From NCBI GenBank assembly GCA_964388245.1, contig CAYLZH010000144.1:1-12570 (forward strand): DNA of 12,570 bases, written 5' to 3'. The notes beneath the pieces were generated by a model, which saw only the letters and a list, made by a program, of their open reading frames with translations, made no database searches and was not told the origin of the DNA. This stretch comes from JAIOYV01 sp964388245 (GTDB lineage Bacteria; Bacteroidota; Bacteroidia; Bacteroidales; M50B96). Shown here piece after piece: positions 1 to 7,035 of the stretch; position 1 is the stretch's first letter; every line of letters begins with the position of its first letter. A program made the position numbers and the translations under genes.

Positions 1-828
1 ATCGACAGCCATTAGGTTTTTACTACCGGTGTTTTTATCTAATTGAAGTGCCTGGTTAAAATATTCAAGTGCTTTCTGGTACTGTCCTAATTTTGAGTAA
101 TTATCACCCAGGTTATTCAGATAAATTCCTAAATCTTCTGTGTAATTTCGAGCCTGGTCGATGGATAGGGCTTCTTCCAGATAGCCAATTGATGTATGGT
201 ATTCGCCAATGGTTTGATATAATGCCCCCAGGTTATTCAGGTTCGTAACTATTCCGTCTGCTTGCCCGAGTTGCCTGTTTATTATCAGGGCTTTTTCAAA
301 AATGATAATGGTTTTATCGAATTGTCCTAAAAAATAATAATCAGTTGCCAGGTTATTATAAGCCATAGCTAATTGCTCCTGATTGTCAATCTGGTTTTTT
401 TCATACAGATCGATTCCGCTTATTAGAACGTTTGCCGATTCGCTAAATTCACCCATGTACAGCAAAACATTTCCGTGCGTAAATGAAATAAGTGCCTTTA
501 TTTCCGGGCTTTCAATTTTTCTCTCCGACAGAATCTTATTAGCCCTCTCGATAAATTCCATTCCTTTATTGAGGTCTTCACTGTCGACAAACAAATTTGC
601 CAGTTCTAACATACAATTAATTTGCTGACCGTAATTCCCTTCAATTCGAAATTGAGAAGCTGCTTCGGTATAGAAGTCCATTGCCTCTTCAAAATTGTTT
701 TGCCTGTAAAATGCCTGTGCTTTCTCAAGAAGTTCTTCGCCAGTGTGTTCGTTGGCTATACTTACAGGGATATATAAAACCAGAATGAGGAAAATCGCTA
801 AAAGGTTCTTAAAGTTTATGACTGCCAT
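1..828 (-). CDS. exported tetratricopeptide-repeat protein, N-terminal part (cut by left edge)
   Basis: An open frame runs without a stop from an ATG at 828 to base 1 (276 codons visible), so the C-terminus lies outside the window. Residues 1-26 form a signal peptide or membrane anchor (hydrophobic LLAIFLILVLYI, then a likely cut near SIA-N). The rest is helical TPR repeats at about 33-62, 70-100, 112-142, 155-185, 196-226 and 236-266. The last three carry the NNL(G/A) then YxxLGQYxKAxxYxxxAL pattern with an exact 40-residue period, visible in the DNA as CCAGGTTATT at 108, 228 and 348. TPR arrays bind proteins. In Bacteroidota such exported arrays often precede a membrane segment and a kinase, cyclase or DNA-binding output domain, but no output domain is visible here, so the function is open. 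A weak -7-like element (TACTTTTA, 854-861) lies 26 bases upstream. Confidence 0.85.
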   Translation of the reverse strand, partial: MAVINFKNLLAIFLILVLYIPVSIANEHTGEELLEKAQAFYRQNNFEEAMDFYTEAASQFRIEGNYGQQINCMLELANLFVDSEDLNKGMEFIERANKILSERKIESPEIKALISFTHGNVLLYMGEFSESANVLISGIDLYEKNQIDNQEQLAMAYNNLATDYYFLGQFDKTIIIFEKALIINRQLGQADGIVTNLNNLGALYQTIGEYHTSIGYLEEALSIDQARNYTEDLGIYLNNLGDNYSKLGQYQKALEYFNQALQLDKNTGSKNLMAVD

Positions 829-978
829 TATGCTCAATTTTCAGTACAGTGAATAAAAGTATGAAAAATATACAACATATGAGTATCGTTAAATGGCCAA
901 GGGTAACCGTTCGGAGATTAAAATTTTCAGACTACCGATTCAGGTTCTACAATTTCAGGTGCCCTTCTCGTTTTATTG

Positions 979-998
979 TAAAATCGTTCGAGATTTTA
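979..998 (-). terminator. AT-rich stem-loop after the wbuC-like gene, possible terminator
   Basis: Perfect 7-base arms TAAAATC (979-985) and GATTTTA (992-998) enclose a 6-base loop, 11 bases beyond the stop codon of the cupin gene. No U-tract follows in the transcribed direction, so this is a weak intrinsic-terminator candidate at the expected end of the ettA run. Confidence 0.3.
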
Positions 999-1009
999 TC
1001 TATCCTTCA

Positions 1010-1501
1010 TTATTGTGCAGACAATAGGCTTTGATTGATCAAATCCAGTAAATTTTTAAGATATACTTCGCCTTCAGCACTATTTTCGGGAGGTGCCCAG
1101 GGAGCATAGTTTTTATCGGTGTCAGGACAGTATGGACCATCTTTTATCTCAAAAGCTATCGAACCCTTTTCGAATGATATGACAGTGTGCCACGTCTTAG
1201 GCGCAATTTCAACTGCGAAATTTCCTTTTTCCCTGTCAAGAAATATATAATCCGATATCATCCCCGATTCATGAAAAATAACTACTAAAAGTTTTCCTCT
1301 TATCAGGATAAACAATTCCCTCTTATCAGGATTTTCGTGTTTATGGGGGGCAATATAAGTTCCTGGTTCAAAGGCGTTCAACATACGCTGCATCGGATCG
1401 TCGGCCATTTTATGAAAGTTCAGGTTTTTTCGAAGCCTATCTGATCTAATTGCCTCATCTGACAGGGTGTTAAGAACCTGATCGCTTACAACTTTAATCA
1501 T
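1010..1501 (-). CDS. WbuC-family cupin metalloprotein
   Basis: A 163-residue single-domain cupin. Residues 20-45 (RSDRLRKNLNFHKMADDPMQ, then RMLNAFEPGTY) match the N-terminal block I associate with the WbuC family. Cupin motif 1 follows: G47, H53-x-H55, E62 and G69, giving the metal-binding His, His and Glu. Motif 2 supplies H105 in APKTWHTV. The C-terminus has the family's proline- and tryptophan-rich APWAPPE stretch (133-139). Length is close to that of other WbuC-like proteins. WbuC is named from O-antigen gene clusters, but its reaction is not established as far as I know. Here no sugar genes are nearby. The start codon lies 2 bases after the DUF3307 stop, so the two are probably co-translated as the last genes of the ettA run. 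Family call is fairly sure; substrate unknown. Confidence 0.82.
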   Translation of the reverse strand: MIKVVSDQVLNTLSDEAIRSDRLRKNLNFHKMADDPMQRMLNAFEPGTYIAPHKHENPDKRELFILIRGKLLVVIFHESGMISDYIFLDREKGNFAVEIAPKTWHTVISFEKGSIAFEIKDGPYCPDTDKNYAPWAPPENSAEGEVYLKNLLDLINQSLLSAQ

Positions 1502-1503
1502 AA

Positions 1504-2247
1504 TTATAATTTACCTGAAATTAAATATTTCACTGCAAGGCCTGTTGAAATAGCTATTGTAAAACTCATCATTGTGCCAATTAATATATACTCTGCTTCT
1601 TTTTTATTTTCAGAACTTTTAACATCATTGAATCGAAGTATCGATTTGGCAGCAATCAAAAAACCTATTCCTGCATACTGGTTAACCAATACAAATATCA
1701 GAATAAGTATCCTTTCAAGCATACCAATCCATTTGCCGGCCTCATTTAAGCCTTTTGTCATGGAAAGTTGTGCCTGCCAGTTACAGGTTAGCTTTGAAAT
1801 TAATATGCCAACAGGCCATGTAAGAAAAACAAAAGAAAAAAGGTACAGCCAAATTTTGTACGTATTCTCAGGAATTAAAGTATCGAGAAATTTAAACGGT
1901 TCAATACCCCGGATAATAACCCATATAATCACTATAACAGCAATGTGCGAAAACTGATCGGCAAGGAAACTGTAGATCGATTCCTTTTGATAGGATTTAA
2001 TTAAGTCGATGATATAATGAGTTAATAAAACCAGAACGGCGGGCCATATCAGGCTAAGATCCCAGAGCATAACATAAATAAGCAGAGCATGAGCACAAGT
2101 ATGATAAATCAGTTTTACTGATCTCCAGTGTTTAGTATCCCTGTCGTTTACCATTGATTTGGTTTGTAGAACAAAATCGCCAATTATGTGGGCCAATAGC
2201 AATCGGATCAATATTGAAAAATCATATAAAATTGAAACTTCACTCAT
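1504..2247 (-). CDS. DUF3307 integral membrane protein (SatE-like)
   Basis: A 247-residue polytopic inner-membrane protein with hydrophobic segments at about 12-30, 46-62, 67-84, 97-112, 132-152, 176-200 and 219-243. The first carries the DUF3307 hallmark LAHIIGDFVLQT (H20, G23, D24). Other conserved-looking polar residues sit in or near membrane segments: H49 and H53, H77xxxD81, D97-Q98 with H101, and the GKWIGMLER block at 171-179. No enzyme function is established for the family. The gene follows a satD-like gene, a pairing that I recall from the streptococcal sat operon, where the membrane partner is called SatE. That equivalence is from memory and is not proven here. The upstream gap of 102 bases is mostly filled by a palindromic repeat; the cupin gene follows after 2 bases. 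Confidence 0.85.
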   Translation of the reverse strand: MSEVSILYDFSILIRLLLAHIIGDFVLQTKSMVNDRDTKHWRSVKLIYHTCAHALLIYVMLWDLSLIWPAVLVLLTHYIIDLIKSYQKESIYSFLADQFSHIAVIVIIWVIIRGIEPFKFLDTLIPENTYKIWLYLFSFVFLTWPVGILISKLTCNWQAQLSMTKGLNEAGKWIGMLERILILIFVLVNQYAGIGFLIAAKSILRFNDVKSSENKKEAEYILIGTMMSFTIAISTGLAVKYLISGKL

Positions 2248-2285
2248 TTTATTGCTTTTAAAACTTCTGGTTTAAATAACACGCC

Positions 2286-2352
2286 GTAGGGTTATATCTG
2301 CTATTTATAACCCTGTAGGGCTATATCTAATATTTATAACCCTGCAGGGTTA
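2286..2352. repeat. tandem palindromic repeat, 29-base period, between the satD-like and DUF3307 genes
   Basis: Two full 29-base units (2286-2314 and 2315-2343) plus the first 9 bases of a third (2344-2352). Unit 1 has perfect 9-base arms AGGGTTATA (2288-2296) and TATAACCCT (2306-2314) around a 9-base loop. Unit 2 has AGGGCTATA (2317-2325) and TATAACCCT (2335-2343). Its single change is a C/A mismatch on the plus strand but a G-U wobble in RNA read from the minus strand, the direction of the genes. The junction with the third unit is a perfect 14-base palindrome, AACCCTGCAGGGTT (2338-2351). The partial unit provides the stop codon of the satD-like gene. No other copy was noticed in the window. 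It resembles the small dispersed palindromic intergenic repeats found in many bacterial genomes; the class is an inference. Confidence 0.85.
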
Positions 2353-3027
2353 CTTTTGCAATTCTAACACTAATTCTGAGTACCGGTTAATAAAATTTTC
2401 AATTGCACTATATCCGGCTCCCTGCATACGTTTCCTGATGGCTGGCTGCGAAATTTCAAACTGTTTCGACAACTCATCCTGATTAATGCCTGCAAGAGCG
2501 GCCTCTACAATTGCAGCTTGTTCGGCCGACCATTTGCCAATTAAAGCATCTAACAAATGACATTCTACTTCAAGCTCTTTATTGAAGGCAATATCAGCAC
2601 TAACAACACTCAATCTACGCGATTTTTTTAATCCATCGAGTATAGGTCCTGAAAAATGAAAGGCTTCACCATCGGCTTCGGATCCTTTAGTTGGGAAATA
2701 TGATATCTTACCAATTCCTATGGCAATACGGGCATCCCACAAGCGATTGCGGGGACCGGGATTAGCTGCTTTTAATGCGGCTCTGATAAGAATTCCAACC
2801 TGAAGGGCATATTCCGGTTTATCAAGTATTCCCTGGAAACTATCGCCTCGAAAAATTTTGATTTCATCAGCCAACAGCGCTTTCCCAAAGGTAGGTTCAA
2901 TTTTATCGAATGAACCTTTTAGTACCGACAATAGCCGTGTGCGTTGTTCATTAGTCAAAGCCGATGAATTAACAATATCTCCGGTAACTACTGCATAAAC
3001 CTTATCGCTTGATGTATCATTAATCAT
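2350..3027 (-). CDS. SatD-family protein: cyclase-like domain plus C-terminal helix-turn-helix
   Basis: A 225-residue soluble protein. Residues 11-165 match the SatD family as I know it: TGDIVNSS (15-22), IFRGDSFQG (58-66), RIAIGIG (100-106) and ADGEAFHFSG (118-127). The order and spacing of D17, D62 and the RIAIGIG strand echo the two metal-binding aspartates and core strand of class III nucleotide cyclases, but the Asn/Arg pair needed for cyclisation is not evident, so catalysis is doubtful. Residues about 166-215 look like a helix-turn-helix (NQDELSKQFEISQPAIRKRM at 182-201), suggesting DNA binding. The ATG overlaps the end of ettA by 8 bases (ATGATTAA), pointing to translational coupling. 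The stop codon lies in the adjacent palindromic repeat. SatD is known from the streptococcal secretion and acid tolerance operon; its biochemical role is unclear. Confidence 0.82.
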   Translation of the reverse strand: MINDTSSDKVYAVVTGDIVNSSALTNEQRTRLLSVLKGSFDKIEPTFGKALLADEIKIFRGDSFQGILDKPEYALQVGILIRAALKAANPGPRNRLWDARIAIGIGKISYFPTKGSEADGEAFHFSGPILDGLKKSRRLSVVSADIAFNKELEVECHLLDALIGKWSAEQAAIVEAALAGINQDELSKQFEISQPAIRKRMQGAGYSAIENFINRYSELVLELQK

Positions 3028-4708
3028 CTTTCAACTTTTTATACCTGATTCGCTTTGGAGAAATATCTCCGAGTCTTTTTTTCTTATTGATCTCATATTC
3101 AGAATAGCTACCTTCGAAATAATAAACCTGTGAGTTACCTTCGAATGCAAGGATATGAGTTGCAACCCTGTCGAGGAACCATCGATCGTGGGATATAACT
3201 ACAGCACAACCGGCAAAACTATTTAAACCATCCTCGAGTGCACGTAGTGTATTTACATCGATGTCGTTTGTTGGTTCATCAAGCAGTAGAACATTTGCTT
3301 CCTCTTTCAGGGTGAGGGCAAGGTGCAAGCGGTTACGTTCGCCGCCCGACAACACACCGCATTTCTTTTCCTGATCGGCACCACTAAAATTAAACCGTGC
3401 AACATATGATCGTGAATTAATAGTCCGGCCTCCAACCATAATGTTCTCAAGGCCATCAGAGATAACATCAAAAACTGTTTTATCAGGATCGATGGCAGTG
3501 TGAGCCTGGTCTACATAACCGATCTGCACGGTTTCTCCCACTTTAAATTCTCCCGAGCTAGATTGTTCAATCCCCATAATCAATCTGAACAAGGTTGTTT
3601 TTCCTGCCCCATTCGGTCCAATTATTCCGACGATCCCATTGGGAGGTAGAAAAAAGTTCAGATTTTCAAACAGTATCTTATCACTGAAAGCCTTTGATAC
3701 ATTATGCGATTCGATAACAACATTGCCTAATCGTGGACCATTTGGAATAAAAATTTCAAGTCGGTCTTCCCGTTGTTTTACGTCTTCATTTAATAGTTTA
3801 TCGTAGTTGGCTAACCTGGCTTTCGATTTTGCATGACGGGCTTTGGGAGCCATCCTTACCCATTCAAGTTCCCTTTCAAGGGTTTTCCTTCGCTTCGATT
3901 CCACTTTTTCCTCCTTGGCCAATCGCTGTGCTTTTTGGTCCAACCATGAAGAATAATTTCCTTTCCACGGAATTCCTTCACCCCTGTCGAGTTCGAGTAT
4001 CCATCCTGCAACATTATCAAGAAAATAGCGATCGTGTGTAATCGCAATTACAGTTCCTTTATACTGCTGAAGGTGCATTTCGAGCCACTGAACCGATTCT
4101 GCATCGAGATGGTTGGTAGGCTCGTCGAGTAATAAAACATCCGGTTCCTGTAACAACAGGCGACACAATGCAACCCGGCGCTTTTCGCCGCCTGAAAGCA
4201 CCTTAACCGATGTATCTTTATCGGGACATCCGAGAGCATCCATAGCACGTTCAATTTTATTGTCCAGGTTCCAGGCATCTAATCGATCAATAAGCTCCTG
4301 TAGTTCAGCCTGTTTTTTGATCAACTCATCCATTTTGTCAGGATTTTCAAGAACAGCAGGATCGGCAAATGCCATGTTTACATCTTCATATGCTTTTAAT
4401 GCATCAACAATTTCCTGTAAACCTTCTTCAACAATTTCAATAACAGTTTTCGAATCATCGAGTAATGGTTCTTGCTCGAGTAAGCCAATGGAATAACCTG
4501 GCGAAAAAACCACTTCACCCTGAAATGCTTTCTCAATACCGGCTATGATTTTTAGTAAGGTAGATTTACCTGATCCGTTAAGCCCGATTATCCCGATCTT
4601 AGCCCCGTAAAAAAACGAAAGGTATATGTTTTTCAGTACCTGTTTATGAGGCGGGAAAGTTTTGTTTACCCCTACCATCGAGAAGATTATCTTTTTATCG
4701 TCAGACAT
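3020..4708 (-). CDS. ettA: energy-dependent translational throttle protein EttA (ABC-F ATPase)
   Basis: A 562-residue ABC-F protein with two ATPase domains and no membrane segment; E. coli EttA has 555 residues. Domain 1: Walker A GLNGSGKST (42-50), signature LSGGE (171-175), Walker B LLLDEPTNHLD (192-202) with catalytic E196, and switch H225. Domain 2: Walker A GPNGAGKTT (364-372), signature LSGGE (453-457), Walker B LLLDEPTNDID (474-484) with E478, and H508. The basic linker between them (about 255-325, with RMAPKARHAKSKARLANYD) is the P-site tRNA interaction motif typical of EttA. In the family, the protein binds the ribosomal E site and gates the first peptide-bond step according to the ATP/ADP ratio. 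It heads a four-gene run and overlaps the satD-like gene by 8 bases. Only a weak -7-like element (CATCTTTG, 4731-4738) was seen upstream. Confidence 0.96.
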   Translation of the reverse strand: MSDDKKIIFSMVGVNKTFPPHKQVLKNIYLSFFYGAKIGIIGLNGSGKSTLLKIIAGIEKAFQGEVVFSPGYSIGLLEQEPLLDDSKTVIEIVEEGLQEIVDALKAYEDVNMAFADPAVLENPDKMDELIKKQAELQELIDRLDAWNLDNKIERAMDALGCPDKDTSVKVLSGGEKRRVALCRLLLQEPDVLLLDEPTNHLDAESVQWLEMHLQQYKGTVIAITHDRYFLDNVAGWILELDRGEGIPWKGNYSSWLDQKAQRLAKEEKVESKRRKTLERELEWVRMAPKARHAKSKARLANYDKLLNEDVKQREDRLEIFIPNGPRLGNVVIESHNVSKAFSDKILFENLNFFLPPNGIVGIIGPNGAGKTTLFRLIMGIEQSSSGEFKVGETVQIGYVDQAHTAIDPDKTVFDVISDGLENIMVGGRTINSRSYVARFNFSGADQEKKCGVLSGGERNRLHLALTLKEEANVLLLDEPTNDIDVNTLRALEDGLNSFAGCAVVISHDRWFLDRVATHILAFEGNSQVYYFEGSYSEYEINKKKRLGDISPKRIRYKKLKDD

Positions 4709-4794
4709 ATTTTCTTATTTATTAATCATCCAAAGATGAATTGTTCCATTTTATAAGATTTTTTTTTTGACAGTTGCCTTCAAAATAACAAGTA

Positions 4795-5640
4795 TCAATT
4801 ATTCCTTGCAATTTTTTCGAGGTCTTTTTTCAGAAACCGGCTTGCCTTTTTCGCCGATACTGAGTGGTATCCATAATAATATATTTCAGCATCGTCGGCA
4901 CCAATAAGTACCTTAAAACATATTTTATTTCCTGATGGTGTATCAGGGCCCACAATATGCAGGAATAATGCATTTTTCTTTTTCGATTCAATACATAATT
5001 CGATTTCCTCACGGCTTGATATTTCTGCTGAAAATGGATAGTTTTTCGATAATTCCTCCTGTGAATTGATCGTGTTTTCAAGTTCATCTTGTAATAGGTA
5101 CAGTCGCCGACCGGAAAAACCACCTCTCGATGTATTATATATTTTCGCAAACTCCTTTTCACACCATTCAGGGTTGCACTTTAGAAAATTCATATGATTC
5201 TGAACAAAACGGATCAGTGCAGAAATTTTATATACATATCTCTCCTCATCCTGACCGGTAAGGGAAAGGGGAATATTAACCAGATCGGGCATAGTTTCAA
5301 CCGATTGGTAATTACCGCCGAGTAACAGGTTAAGAAAGTTATATGTGGTATTGGTGCGGTCCTTTACAAACTGCACATCGGTTACAACCAGAAAGCTTGT
5401 ATTTGATTCATTAATTCTACTTTCGAACTCACTATATGGAATAACTTTGTATGGCGTGATGCTCCATTCTTTATCAATGGCATCTTTTAAATAAATATTG
5501 TACGAACTAAACATACTCCCTTCATAAACTATGTATGTAGTGGAATTAAAAAATGCGTCAACCTGCTCCGTTGATGGAGTTTTTTGCCCAAACAAATGCT
5601 GAACAAGTACAACCAGAACAAGTAAAATGATATATTTCAT
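4795..5640 (-). CDS. exported protein of unknown function
   Basis: A 281-residue protein with a Sec signal peptide: lysine at 2, hydrophobic IILLVLVVLVQHLF, likely cut after FGQ (about residue 19). No lipobox cysteine is present. The mature part is a mixed alpha/beta domain without a catalytic motif I recognise. Features that look like conserved blocks are SFLVVTDVQFVKD (82-94), YNFLNLLLGG (100-109), the DEERYVYKISALIRFVQNH block (131-149), and a late strand region with LFLHIVGP (225-232) and FKVLIGADDAEIYYYGYH (242-259). Cysteines are at 155, 160, 216 and 241. Its start lies 7 bases after the stop of the preceding exported-protein gene, so the two are very likely co-transcribed and may act together in the periplasm. 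I have the impression of similar proteins in other Bacteroidota but cannot name a family. Confidence 0.8.
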   Translation of the reverse strand: MKYIILLVLVVLVQHLFGQKTPSTEQVDAFFNSTTYIVYEGSMFSSYNIYLKDAIDKEWSITPYKVIPYSEFESRINESNTSFLVVTDVQFVKDRTNTTYNFLNLLLGGNYQSVETMPDLVNIPLSLTGQDEERYVYKISALIRFVQNHMNFLKCNPEWCEKEFAKIYNTSRGGFSGRRLYLLQDELENTINSQEELSKNYPFSAEISSREEIELCIESKKKNALFLHIVGPDTPSGNKICFKVLIGADDAEIYYYGYHSVSAKKASRFLKKDLEKIARNN

Positions 5641-5647
5641 CCCGGGT

Positions 5648-6355
5648 TTATTTTGATATGTCTGAATGATGTACCGGTATCATTAAAGGATTTCGCTCAT
5701 TAAACCGTCGAAGGAAAAAGAAAATCAGTTTTTTTTGTTTTCTCTTACTCAACTCGTTGTATTCTTCATAAAGCTCAGGATCATGCATCAACATAACTTT
5801 AAGGCCTGCCCGGTTATAATCTAATATCTGTCCGGTTGAAAAATCGAGCAGGTATTGTCGCAGTTCTTTGGAAACCGTTGTGTAGCGGTTTCTATGATAA
5901 TCGTAATAATAGGGATCGTACTGCCTGTAAAGCGGATCGTACCCCCTGTAGTTTTCGACCAGTTCGTTTGCCACAAAATGTGAAATACTGCCAACAACTG
6001 GTATCCGGTAAAAATCGTTATGATACTGAATATAAAGGGCTCCCAACTTGCAATATCCCCAGACATCGCTTTTTTCAATCACTTTTTTCATTCCATTTAT
6101 ATCGAACAGCACAATTTGATCCTCTTCAAAAATCTTATCAAAAAAATTATGATCATCAATATCCAATGATGAAATTATTCTTGAAACCGGAATTGGATTG
6201 TTGTCTTTTGCATGTTCGAACGAAAGGTAAATTCCCTCGTCGAACTTAAAATCGGGAGTATACTTAACCAATTCAATACTATCAGTTTGGGCAAGTGAAA
6301 AAGTACACGTTAATATATATAGCACCAGAAAGAAATATAGTTGAAAAGATTTCAT
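5648..6355 (-). CDS. exported protein of unknown function, Tyr-rich segment
   Basis: A 235-residue protein with a clear signal peptide (MKS then FQLYFFLVLYILTCTFS, likely cut after LAQ at about 23). The mature part opens with FKFDEGIYLSFEHAKDNNPI (37-56), a style common in Bacteroidota exported proteins. The block VWGYCKLGALYIQY (98-111) is followed by FYRIPVVGSISHF (115-127). Residues 136-158 are strikingly tyrosine-rich (10 Tyr, mixed with Asp and Arg). Then come YLLDFSTGQI (168-177), ELYEEYNELSKRKQKK (194-209), a hydrophobic FFFLRRFNERNPL (212-224), and a C-terminal HH. No enzyme motif is recognisable. It is the first gene of a two-gene unit with the next exported protein, 7 bases downstream. 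The 73-base gap to purN holds a stem-loop and no convincing promoter. Confidence 0.8.
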   Translation of the reverse strand: MKSFQLYFFLVLYILTCTFSLAQTDSIELVKYTPDFKFDEGIYLSFEHAKDNNPIPVSRIISSLDIDDHNFFDKIFEEDQIVLFDINGMKKVIEKSDVWGYCKLGALYIQYHNDFYRIPVVGSISHFVANELVENYRGYDPLYRQYDPYYYDYHRNRYTTVSKELRQYLLDFSTGQILDYNRAGLKVMLMHDPELYEEYNELSKRKQKKLIFFFLRRFNERNPLMIPVHHSDISK

Positions 6356-6384
6356 TTGTACATAATGATTTTGGCTTTTTATTA

Positions 6385-6428
6385 TGCTGAAAGATAGTAA
6401 ATTTTTACTGTTCTTTAATATTTCAGCA
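6385..6428 (-). terminator. stem-loop directly abutting the purN stop codon
   Basis: Perfect 8-base arms TGCTGAAA (6385-6392) and TTTCAGCA (6421-6428) enclose a second perfect hairpin, AGTAAA (6396-6401) and TTTACT (6404-6409). The outer stem begins at the base next to the purN TAG codon (6429-6431). In purN sense the sequence after the stem is TAATAAAAAG, not U-rich, so this may be an RNA 3'-end or stability structure rather than a classical intrinsic terminator. Confidence 0.45.
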
Positions 6429-7010
6429 CTAATTTGATCTATCTTTTTGATTTATTTCTTTTTCGATTATCCTTGGGAAAAATGTATATTCCAGACTATG
6501 GATTTTTGATGCAAGGCTCTCAGGTGTATCATTTTTATCAACCTGACATTTTGCCTGAAAAATTATCTGACCCTCATCGTAATTCTCATTGACATAATGA
6601 ATTGTGATGCCACTTTCTTTCTCTTCCTTCTCAAGAACAGCCTTGTGCACATGAATGCCATACATACCTTTTCCTCCAAATTTAGGCAACAACGCAGGAT
6701 GTATATTAATAATCCGGTTAGGAAACTGCTTGATCAACTTTAATGGCACCAACCATAAAAATCCTGCAAGAATAATCCAATCCACCCGACGTTCCCTCAG
6801 ATAATCACTTACAAAATCTTCATCATAAAATTGTTGCCGTGAAAAGCACAGGCTGTCGATCCCGAGTGTTTTTGCCCTTTCAAGAACATAGGCCGTGGTT
6901 TTATTCGACAAGATACAATCGATCGTGAAATTTTCATGATCATTAAAATATTCGCACAGGTTTTGGGCATTGGTTCCTGATCCGGAAGCAAATATGGCTA
7001 ATTTATTCAT
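6429..7010 (-). CDS. purN: phosphoribosylglycinamide formyltransferase (GAR transformylase)
   Basis: A 193-residue cytoplasmic enzyme that transfers a formyl group from 10-formyltetrahydrofolate to glycinamide ribonucleotide, step three of purine synthesis. The N-terminal phosphate-binding loop FASGSGTN (7-14) and the folate-site AGFLWLVP (82-89) are present. The catalytic triad seen in E. coli (N106, H108, D144) maps to N102 and H104 in INIHPALLPKF and D145 in YDEGQII. A GGKGMYGIHVH stretch (112-122) replaces the shorter E. coli loop, as I recall for Bacteroidota PurN. Length is close to the usual 190-215. The gene is divergent from acpP across 386 bases, with a good promoter candidate 25 bases upstream, and is followed immediately by a stem-loop. 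It is not in a purine gene cluster here. Confidence 0.95.
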   Translation of the reverse strand: MNKLAIFASGSGTNAQNLCEYFNDHENFTIDCILSNKTTAYVLERAKTLGIDSLCFSRQQFYDEDFVSDYLRERRVDWIILAGFLWLVPLKLIKQFPNRIINIHPALLPKFGGKGMYGIHVHKAVLEKEEKESGITIHYVNENYDEGQIIFQAKCQVDKNDTPESLASKIHSLEYTFFPRIIEKEINQKDRSN

Positions 7011-7035
7011 TTGTATCGATTTAATTTCAATTGCT

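Noticed and set aside
108..357. Three copies of CCAGGTTATT as a DNA-level element
   Set aside because: They encode the NNL(G/A) part of successive TPR repeats, so protein structure explains the spacing.
849..1034. 61-codon plus-strand open frame between the TPR gene and the cupin gene
   Set aside because: Basic, no recognisable domain, overlaps the cupin 3' end and the stem-loop at 979-998. Looks like a chance frame.
1574..1957. 127-codon plus-strand frame
   Set aside because: Antisense shadow of the DUF3307 gene, which has clear membrane and family motifs.
4731..4738. CATCTTTG as an ettA promoter
   Set aside because: One mismatch in the -7 element and no TTTG at the right distance, so not listed as a separate feature.
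4759..4768. Run of ten T as an intrinsic terminator
   Set aside because: All genes here are on the minus strand, where it is an A-run, and the nearby TTTTGA/TCAAAA arms are weak.
4830..5162. 110-codon minus-strand frame inside the exported-protein gene
   Set aside because: Out-of-frame, very basic translation; the longer frame has a signal peptide and coherent pattern.
5836..6249. 137-codon plus-strand frame
   Set aside because: Antisense to a gene with a clear signal peptide; no protein-like pattern.
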